From Enchytraeus crypticus (Eukaryota > Annelida > Clitellata > Enchytraeida > Enchytraeidae): DNA of 64,000 bases. The DNA is taken from NCBI GenBank assembly GCA_905160935.1, contig CAJHZI010000264.1, positions 310,001 through 374,000 of the forward strand, read 5' to 3'. The position numbers and the translations under genes are program-made. Numbering within the stretch: position 1 is the stretch's first letter; each line of letters begins with the position of its first letter. The notes under the pieces are model-generated. The model had not been told where the DNA came from and ran no database searches. It saw nothing but the letters and a program-made list of their open reading frames with translations. This document shows, piece by piece, positions 56,779-64,000 of the stretch.

Positions 56779-57715
56779 TGAGTAAAAAAGTGATAACACC
56801 TTAAAAAGTTCGAATATCTCAGGCTACTGTCAATATTTTCAAATCAAACTTTTACCAAATACTAAAGGACTCATGTTGGATGGGGTGGCCAATTTTCATG
56901 CATTTTAAGCCATAGATTGGCCAGTTATACAAGTTTAAGCAGAGCAACCCCCATTTTTATCTAAAAATGGCGCTTGCTACAGCGGTAAGGGTAAATTCAC
57001 TTCAATAGCGAGAAGGAAAAGGTGAATGCTCAGCATTACGTCAATAATTTACTTTTCAAGCTGTTTGATGATTTGCAATGCTCTTCTATCAAATGGTTTC
57101 ATCTTTCAGCAGGATGATGCTCCGGCTCATGCATCTCGTCATGCACAGGAATGGAGCAGCGAGAGAAATTCGCATTTCATTAAGACGATTGAATGGCCTC
57201 CAAACTCTCCTTATCAAAATCCTCTGGATTACCTTGTCTGGGGAACCATGCTGCATCTCTATCAGAAACACCACTCGAAGGCTAAAAACAAGACAGAACT
57301 GCAGGAAGTGCTACAATCAATTTGGGAGAGACTGCCCCAAGCTGGAATCAACAAGGCTGTCCTAGCGTTTCGAAAGCTACTGCAGACCTGCGTAGCAGCT
57401 GGAGGAAAGCATATCGAATAGGCAGTAATGCTAGCAGATACAACTGGTTCTTTCTGAACCACCACAACGACCCTTTTCAGGGCCCAAAACTTAAACTAAA
57501 TATAGTTTTTATTTACAGTAAATTCAAAAAGGTGGGGGTTTGCTCTGCTGAAACTTCCATAATTGGCCAATCTGCGTATTAAAATGGATGAAATTTGGCC
57601 ACCTTATCAAAAATTAGTCATTTAGTAATTGCTGAAAGTTTTATTTGAAAATATTAACAATAACCTGAGATATGAGAACTTTTTGCAGGTTTTATCACTT
57701 ATTTTATTGACCCTG
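56775..57715 (+). mobile_element. Internally deleted mariner (DD37D-like), copy 2
   Basis: Same structure as copy 1 in the other orientation: long TIRs (outer AGTGTGAGTAAAA and CAGGGTCAATAAAA), then only the C-terminal half of the transposase ([48 protein letters not shown]) to a stop at about 57421. The QQD and NPLD aspartates are kept, with 37 residues between them by my count, fitting the DD37D (maT-like) group. The residue before QNP is Tyr rather than Asp. The junction between TIR and catalytic domain is at the same place as in copy 1. Confidence 0.87.
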
Positions 57716-57741
57716 TATATATATATATATATATATATATA

Positions 57742-58530
57742 CACTGTGAGTCAAAAAAAAAACATATGCGCAGTCTTTCGCCCATAACTTTGGTATTAGT
57801 GAACCGATTTTTTAAATTTTTGCATAGGTATAATCAGGAACACATTTGCTATAAAATAACGTTAAGTGACTCTGTTAATTATTATTTTTGCGTTGAAGCA
57901 GTGCTTGAAAATATGCGCGACTGAAAATATTCAGTTTAAGTAAATCAATCGCTACAGAATGTTTACAAATCCGTGGCTTAACAAAAAGCGAAACAAGCAG
58001 TATTATACTGCTACTGTCAACTGTCAAAGCTTAATTATGCTCAAAGTGCCCTCCTTTAGCTGGAATACAAGCTCGGAGACGCTTGCGCCACTCATCTATT
58101 GCTTTATCAATGACAGATTGCTTCATGTCTTGCCAAACGTCCACCAGGCGTTGCTTCAACTCGTCCACGTTATTTATTTTCTTCTTTTCGGTGTAATTTC
58201 TTTAATAAGCAATCTGGCCCTCCCAGAATCCAATTTTTTGTTGGAAATTCGGCAATCAACCAATGTGAGCCACAACCCTTTAAGAGGTACAAGTTTTTGT
58301 GAACTCTTAATCTGCTTTAGTAAACACCATTTTAAAATTTAAACAAAGACAGACTATGTTTGTAAAATCGTCTGTTATTGTTTAAAATATACCGGAATTG
58401 TCACAAAAACTAGATTTTAGATTGATACTTTTCTTCTACTTTATAATTCTGAAACAATTTTCAAAATCGGTTCACAAATGTCAAAGTTGTGGATGAAATA
58501 CTGCGCACATGTTTTTTATGACTCACAGTG
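57742..58530 (-). mobile_element. Third mariner-like element, internally deleted, minus strand
   Basis: Ends CACTGTGAGTC are perfect inverted repeats at 57742 and 58530, flanked by TA, with TIR similarity reaching about 70 bp (including GTGAACCGATTTT). The minus strand near 58030-58170 encodes a transposase C-terminus (VWQDMKQSVIDKAI and EWRKRLRACIPAKGGHFEH). No catalytic motif is left. It lies 26 bp from copy 2 across the same TA tract. Confidence 0.8.
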
Positions 58531-58544
58531 TATATATATATATA

Positions 58545-60138
58545 GGCTAAATTATAGCTTGGGAAAAATATGGGTCTGAGGTGGCTTTCCGTAGTCTTCT
58601 TCCTTCTTGTTGTTGCTGACAACAAAGATATTACTTAAGAAAAGGGTGTTAGTACAATATTTATTGCTATTTCTGACATTTTACACTCTTGGCTACGCTA
58701 AAAGAATCTGATGCAGAATCCAATTATCCAATTACCTAAAGGCACTCATTTATTTTCCAAGGTATGTATAGTCCTACAAGCTATATAACTATCATACTAC
58801 TGCTACTAGTTTAATTGAGTTACTACCCTTATTGCATTCACTGTTAACATTGCTGGGTGATAAATTAATTGTGCAAGTGCATACACTGTAAGTTCTTGCT
58901 TTTCTTACAGGCAGAGCTGCTGCGCTGGGCAACTGCTTCATTAGTAGCGAATTCCTCTGAGCAGCTGCAAAACTTGATTCCTGTAACATCACTTATTCTA
59001 ACCAATCCCATGAGAGCTTTATAAAATTCCTAAAATTGGATGATGGATGAATCCATCTGACTGGTTCGTGGAAGGAGTACAAGTATCCGTGAATTCTGGC
59101 AGTAGCTGTACTCTGCAACCACTGCTACTGCAGCAAATAGCTGTTTTTATATCTGAAATATGTGTATACATGCAAGGTAAAGAGCAGTTCGGTTTGTTGA
59201 TAGTAGCTTCACTTCTAGGATTACTTCTGCCGTCGTTTTTTCTTTTATTGAATAATAGTAGCCATGCTGTTAAAAATTGTACTAGGCCTATTCACTATTG
59301 TTAAAAGAAGCATTGCTTATTATGATCTAGAACGGTCAACAGTAGATATTTAGGTGAATTAGTTAAACTAAACGTCTCGGATCACATTCAAAAATTGATG
59401 TGTTTCTAGTGGAGATGATTATGTCATGCTAAATAATACTAGCTTGATAGAGTAGATAATATATACTTTTCACTTCATAAAATTTTATTATTGTAATCTT
59501 TGGTTCTGTCTCCATACGTTTCTTCTTCATCGTGTCTTTCTTATTGTAATTATGAAAGTAGTCATAATCATTATGAAAGTGATCATGAAAGTAATCATGT
59601 GAGCTGCACGTATAGCATGAGAATGGAGGTATAAGTAGACCTTCGCTAAAAAGAAATAGAACAGGATAAAAAAAATAGGTTGTTGGCTATATAAAAGTTG
59701 TTCCACAAATTGTCTAAGGGAAATAATGTTAAAAATAGTCAATTTGTTATGTGTGCTCTTATGATGATATAATAACATGATATATGCCAAAATGGTCTTA
59801 CAGATTAGTATATGGAGATTAAAATAGCTTGAATTACAAATATAGCTAGGAAAGAAGATTGAAATGTCAGATATAGAGCATTGGTGATGGACATGCATAT
59901 GGCCGTACAGAATTAAAAACGCAAAAGTAATTATGGAAAACAATTACAGGAAGACTAAGACTAGATACCTTGGATCATTTGATTAGGATGAACTTATAAT
60001 CTGTAAAATTGAAACATTGTTAGTAATTTAAATTTTCTAGTTTAAATATCGAAATCAAGCCTGTGTACCTTTCAGATGCATCACTTTGAAGTTAGTTAGC
60101 TTATCAGTTATAATATTCGCCACAACTACACTGCTGCC
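58545..60138. other. Region upstream of the receptor gene; no gene recognised
   Basis: The 85-138 codon frames in this stretch show no domain, and I see no splice-supported exon. The last 100 bp before 60139 are presumably 5' UTR or promoter of the receptor gene, but no TATA box or initiator is clear enough to call. Confidence 0.4.
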
Positions 60139-60351
60139 ATGAAAAGTTCTTATACCTGGATACATTTATCCATTGCATTCGTCGCTTTCATTTACTTGTG
60201 GTTTTCGGTGAATGGGAATCCCGATGCCAGGAGATTGTACGATGATCTTCTGAAGAAAAGTAAATACAATCGTCTCATTAGACCGGTAAATGATAGTCAG
60301 ATGCGGTTAGAGATTGTACTCAGCATAAAGCTCTCCCAGATCATGGACGTG
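60139..60351 (+). CDS. nAChR subunit, exon 1
   Basis: Begins with the ATG of a 26-residue hydrophobic leader ([19 protein letters not shown]) and ends LSQIMDV before GTAAGT, phase 0. The open frame beyond 60351 is intronic. Confidence 0.9.
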
Positions 60352-63300
60352 GTAAGTTATTTATTTCACTGCGCAGGCATCAGCTTGAACCATTCGTAAT
60401 GCTGCACGAACCATACTTCGTCTATACCATCCGCCCATCATTGAATTTTTCAAAGTTAACAAAATTTTCACTACATATTTGTTTTATATTTATAAGTATA
60501 TCCTCGTCTATTAATTTCTTGAATACAATAAATTCAATTAATTTTACAATTCAATTTGAATCAATGATTTTCTCAATTTGTAGTTTGTCAAATTACCCCA
60601 ATATGGATTGGTCGTCCATGGAAAGGACGTTAACCTATGGTATCAGTTGTTAGCAGTTGATAACGTGATCAACCAATAAAAATTTAATGAAGCATGACAC
60701 TGATATATTTCGACCTTCTTAAACCATCATCCCTTAGCAGTTCAGCAAAACATAGATAATATCTTAATTATACTGAAAACTGCATTTATTTTGCACTAGT
60801 CTTGTAAAAACTAACTAAGTTTGAGAAGGGTAATAAGGGAAGACACCTAAGGAGCTATATTGTCATGCACGATATAAGCAGAATAAAAATGTAGTAGGCC
60901 TATAGTAATTATAGTTGAGTCTTTATGTTGAAATAACCTCTAAATAACAGAAGTCTCTTTCGAGTGTGTTCCCCCACTTTTGCGAAGTTTTACTGCCAAC
61001 AATTATTTCTGTATTGAGTCTATAATAGACATGGTTTACATGTGAGACATACTACTTAATTATAAAACTATATTCAGCTTACTGGCTCTTATTGACGCCA
61101 TGTGCATTGCATTTCAGGATGAAAAGAATGAAATTATAACATTAAACATGTGGCTAAGGCAGGTAAGTGGAATTTGATAATTCTTCAGTATTCACACTCC
61201 AATAGATTAAACTATTGTATTCATTGGCCTGTGTAAATGGTTTCCATTGATTGGTTGCGAACAATCGTAACTGAGACGTTTCTACAAAATAAACTGTTGT
61301 TGGTATTTCTGATATCTTGATGTATTTTACAGTTGCCTTAATACTGTAGAAACCGAAGCGGTTATTAGCCCCGCTAGTGATCACGGTTACTAAGTTTTTA
61401 TAGCGGGGGAACGGAGGGAAACTCAGTTGCCCTTGCACATTAAATAACAGGGTGCCGAAACATTTTAACCGTTCCCCTAGCTCTCAATTTCCAGTTTAAC
61501 TACTGCAGTTACTCCAAGTTTATGGCTTTTATTGAATGAAGAATTATTTCCTAAACTTCACAATTTCAACGCGCTAAAATCGCGATTTATGACTGCGCTA
61601 TAGACCTACATGTACCTAGTGTTTTATTCTGCATTCAGTGCTAACAGCGACAACTTCCGCGATGCTGCCGATGTTCATATGACGCTGATGATCAAGACGA
61701 TTAATTGAAAATTACGTCGAGCTATGCGTGTATGGAACGTTTAGGCTTAATTGGTTTTATAAAGCGCGCTTTCTAAACCAAGTCTCTGACTTTGCGCTGT
61801 CTGGCGTTAATCCTGTTAACTCTGACTTCATTTAGTCTGGTGCCATCTAGCGGGCCCCTTGTTTTCTAATTGAATTTGAATTTTTTACTCTAATTTAAAA
61901 GTCCATTTTGAATTTTTAGTTTAAATTTCGACATATATCGCTCTTATTTCTCTTTGGCTCCCTCCCTTCCTCCCTCCCTCCCTCCCTCCCTCCCTCCCTC
62001 CCTGCCTCCCTCCCTGCCTCCCTCCCTGCCTCCCTCCCTGCCTCCCTTCCTCTCTCTGTCCCTCCGTAGTGTTCTGCCAATTGGCAGGTCCAAACATACA
62101 TATTCGTGATTGCATTCTGCTGTCACACTCCATAAACAGCTCTTCATCGGTCTACAATTGATCCATTCACAAAGGGGTTGTACATTATCCACAATTTAAT
62201 GTGTTTTGGGAAACGTAAGGCTTCTGATTGGTTTTTCTATGCATTTCTTCAACTGTTTCAAATTCACCTTTTGCGACACTTGCATTTTGTGGTTGACGTG
62301 TTCTTAAATGGCCCGGACAAAATACGGGAAATGATGTATATTTTATTTTTATGTGTTTCACGTTTGTGAACATTTTATTTCTTACAATTTATGACTAGGA
62401 GTGGGTGGATAGTAGTCTTGTATGGAACCCGGTCCATTACGGCGGAGTAGATATGATATACGTCCCTGCGGAATCTATCTGGATACCTGACCTCGTTCTG
62501 TATAACAAGTACGTATGGTATCGTGCGTTTTTATGACATGTTTAATACGTAACATGTCATAAAAACATAAATATCAAAATATAAAAAAATACAATATTAA
62601 AATAAAATATTAAAATACAATATTAAAATACATATTAAATATAAAATATTAAAGTATTTTATTAAGTATTATTATTTAGTAGGATTCTCTAACCTGTTCA
62701 ATTAGTTTTTCGTTTAACCTTTTTTTTGTTTTCCATATCATAATAAACAACAAATAAAACATTCTTAACTAGCAACCAAACAAATAATCAGCAAGGGGTT
62801 ACCACTAAGCTCTGTGAGGCAATACTGTCAGTAGCAATTATAAAGAATAACAAATACGTTTAGGCCTACTAATTGTCTTTTATGCTACAGAATACTGTAG
62901 AACCTATGGCAACATACACACTAATTACTTAAGTTTTAACCTATTCACTACCATCTTATTCATGATCCATCTGAAGACCTTTCAGGAATGAAACTGTAGA
63001 AGGAGAGAAAGTGAGTTCCACTGGGGTATTCGTGATTCGCCGCTTTGTGACTGCTGCCAAACCTTGAAACAAATCGTGGAGTAGTGCCATCTAACCAGCT
63101 GCTGGGTGGTCTGTTTACGTTAAGCTGTCTTACAAGTGAAGCAGTTACCTGCATTAACGCATTCGCTAAATAAATCAACAGCAGTCTGGATCATTGTAAT
63201 GGTCTTTTCTAAGGTACTGTGTAGGACTTATTGGATAAACTGCAGAGGATTTATTTATTTTAATAGTTTGTTTTCAGTGCTTATGTTAGAGATTTCTCAA

Positions 63301-63532
63301 ACTCGTCCACAGAAGATTCAACTTATGAAATATTTTATGCTATTATTGCAGCGCTGATGGCGACTACATAATCACCCTCATGACCAAGGCAACCATAACG
63401 AATAACGGTAGTGTTACCTGGGAGCCTCCGGCCATCTACAAGAGCTACTGTAATATAAAAGTGGATTACTTTCCGTTCGACGAACAGAAATGTCATCTCA
63501 AGTTTGGCATATGGACATATGATGGTTTAAAG
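60139..63532 (+). CDS. Nicotinic acetylcholine receptor subunit, 5' part (4 exons)
   Basis: Exons are 60139-60351, 61118-61162, 62399-62508 and 63352-63532, 549 nt and 183 residues. They encode a signal peptide (residues 1 to about 26) and the first part of the Cys-loop ligand-binding domain. Landmarks: [12 protein letters not shown] at the mature start; MWLRQ (loop D Trp); [20 protein letters not shown] (loop A); [24 protein letters not shown]; a Cys-loop with exactly 13 residues between its cysteines ([15 protein letters not shown]); and WTYDG (loop B). Exon sizes of 45 and 110 nt match the conserved receptor gene layout. The product would be a subunit of a pentameric acetylcholine-gated channel in the plasma membrane. 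The vicinal-Cys loop C and all membrane helices lie beyond the window, so alpha versus non-alpha type cannot be decided. Confidence 0.93.
60352..61117 (+). other. nAChR intron 1
   Basis: No repeat family or other gene recognised apart from a TAGGCCTA at 60895. Confidence 0.6.
61118..61162 (+). CDS. nAChR subunit, exon 2
   Basis: Acceptor GCATTTCAG, donor GTAAGT, 45 nt, phase 0 to 0. It encodes [15 protein letters not shown], the loop D segment. Too short for an ORF search. Confidence 0.92.
61163..62398 (+). other. nAChR intron 2
   Basis: Contains a (CCCT)n tract and a family X repeat (61960-62190). Nothing else recognised. Confidence 0.6.
61960..62190 (-). mobile_element. SINE-like family X copy with (GGGA)n tail (minus strand)
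   Basis: (CCCT)n and CCCTGCCT units at about 61964-62060, then AATTGGCAGGTCCAAACATA, then CACACTCCATAAACAGCTCT. In reverse this is the family X order ending GGACCTGCCA and then a purine microsatellite tail. The Gly/Arg/Glu-rich frames on the minus strand are translations of the microsatellite. Confidence 0.55.
62399..62508 (+). CDS. nAChR subunit, exon 3
   Basis: Acceptor ATGACTAG, donor GTACGT, 110 nt, phase 0 to 2. It encodes [16 protein letters not shown] and the loop A motif WIPDLVLYN. Confidence 0.93.
62570..62680. repeat. AT-rich tandem repeat in nAChR intron 3
   Basis: Imperfect units of AAAATACAATATT / AAAATAAAATATT. Confidence 0.7.
62681..63351 (+). other. nAChR intron 3, remaining part
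   Basis: No other gene or repeat recognised; the 72-73 codon frames here have no domain. Confidence 0.5.
63352..63532 (+). CDS. nAChR subunit, exon 4
   Basis: Acceptor TATTATTGCAG, donor GTTTGT (non-consensus but GT), phase 2 to 0. It holds the complete Cys-loop and ends [10 protein letters not shown]; the usual receptor sequence continues here with the next exon, which is not in the window. Confidence 0.92.
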
Positions 63533-63688
63533 GTTTGTCTATATGATGAGTTTCATAAATAGCTGAATAGTCTCTTATGTCGGTGTCTCTACAGCTGCAA
63601 ATTTAATTTTATTATTTATCGTTTCTTACATTTTTATTACTTATTTTATTATTAGTTTTATATTAAATTGATACATTATATTAGAAAA

Positions 63689-63830
63689 AATGTTAGATGA
63701 TTTAAAAATCTACTCATATGTGGACAAGAAGAGGAAGATGGAGGACATATAAGAGTGGAGGTATTATATTCCATGGACCTGCCAGTACGCATTGCACTGG
63801 GAGAGAGAGAGAGAGAGATAGAGACTGACA
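63689..63830 (+). mobile_element. LINE 3' end fragment with (GA)n tail
   Basis: TGTTAGATGATTTAAAAATC, CTACTCATATGTGG and GAGTGGAGGTATTATATTCC match the LINE end at 48580-48660, followed by CATGGACCTGCCAGTACGCA and (GA)n at 63798-63817. It lies in the intron after nAChR exon 4. Confidence 0.75.
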
Positions 63831-64000
63831 TAGAGATGATAAGTTCAGTTTCCTCATGAGTATATTTTAAAGGGTAAATGTCATTTATTGTTAATACTGC
63901 TCTTAATCTCTGTTGCAATTCAATGAAAGCTCAGAATAGTCTAGTAAATAAGAATTTGTGTCTTCTTCTAAAGTTTATTAATTATTTTTATTTATGCTAA

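Noticed and set aside
59047-59304. 85-codon frame with hydrophobic segments, possible membrane protein
   Set aside because: No recognisable domain, no splice borders, and composition like its surroundings.
59527-59943. 138-codon Ile/His-rich frame on the minus strand
   Set aside because: Low complexity, AT-driven composition, no homology pattern I recognise.
60399-60653. 84-codon frame just after nAChR exon 1
   Set aside because: It lies in intron 1 and has no receptor motif; exon 1 ends at a strong GTAAGT donor.
61916-62192. Gly/Arg/Glu-rich frames on the minus strand
   Set aside because: They come from a (GGGA)n microsatellite next to a dispersed repeat.

Overview
This window looks like animal genomic DNA, probably from an AT-rich marine invertebrate; a mollusc or another spiralian is my best guess, but nothing here fixes the taxon. 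The evidence is split genes with GT-AG introns, three host genes of animal type, long dinucleotide microsatellites, tRNA-derived SINEs, LINE fragments, Tc1/mariner-like and piggyBac elements and a Ty3/gypsy pol remnant. The ORFs are short because the coding sequence lies in small exons.

Three host genes are supported, all on the + strand. (1) At 16260-39811, seven small exons encode a secreted cysteine-rich protein with EB/EGF-like modules: a signal-peptide exon followed by six exons that all begin and end in phase 1. Its 3' end was not found. (2) At 47302-52555, five exons give an apparently complete 204-residue PLEKHB (evectin)-type protein, with an N-terminal PH domain, a Pro/Tyr/Gly-rich middle and a hydrophobic C-terminus. 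(3) At 60139-63532, the first four coding exons of a nicotinic acetylcholine receptor (Cys-loop) subunit are present, covering the signal peptide and most of the ligand-binding domain; the gene runs past the right edge.

The rest is mostly decayed mobile DNA. 0-16 kb: LINE fragments, SINEs and microsatellites, with no host exon recognised. 16-40 kb: the cysteine-rich gene, whose introns hold SINEs, minisatellites, a His/Gly-rich coding-like relic, an inverted pair of retroelement 3' ends, and a gypsy fragment that passes from protease directly to integrase. 40-47 kb: LINE ends, a piggyBac element with intact TTAA-flanked termini but a broken transposase, and a LINE insertion with an inverted 5' end. 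47-53 kb: the PLEKHB gene; its first intron carries a LINE, a deleted mariner and a minisatellite that runs into exon 2. 53-60 kb: sparse sequence, a second copy of the same deleted mariner and a third mariner-like element, both landed in TA repeats. 60-64 kb: the receptor gene.

The observations I would check first are the minisatellite that repeats the 3' splice site of PLEKHB exon 2 in the exon's reading frame; the two mariner copies sharing one deletion junction; the gypsy fragment lacking RT between protease and integrase; a SINE-like family that shares its 3' end with a resident LINE; and the excess of the palindrome TAGGCCTA.
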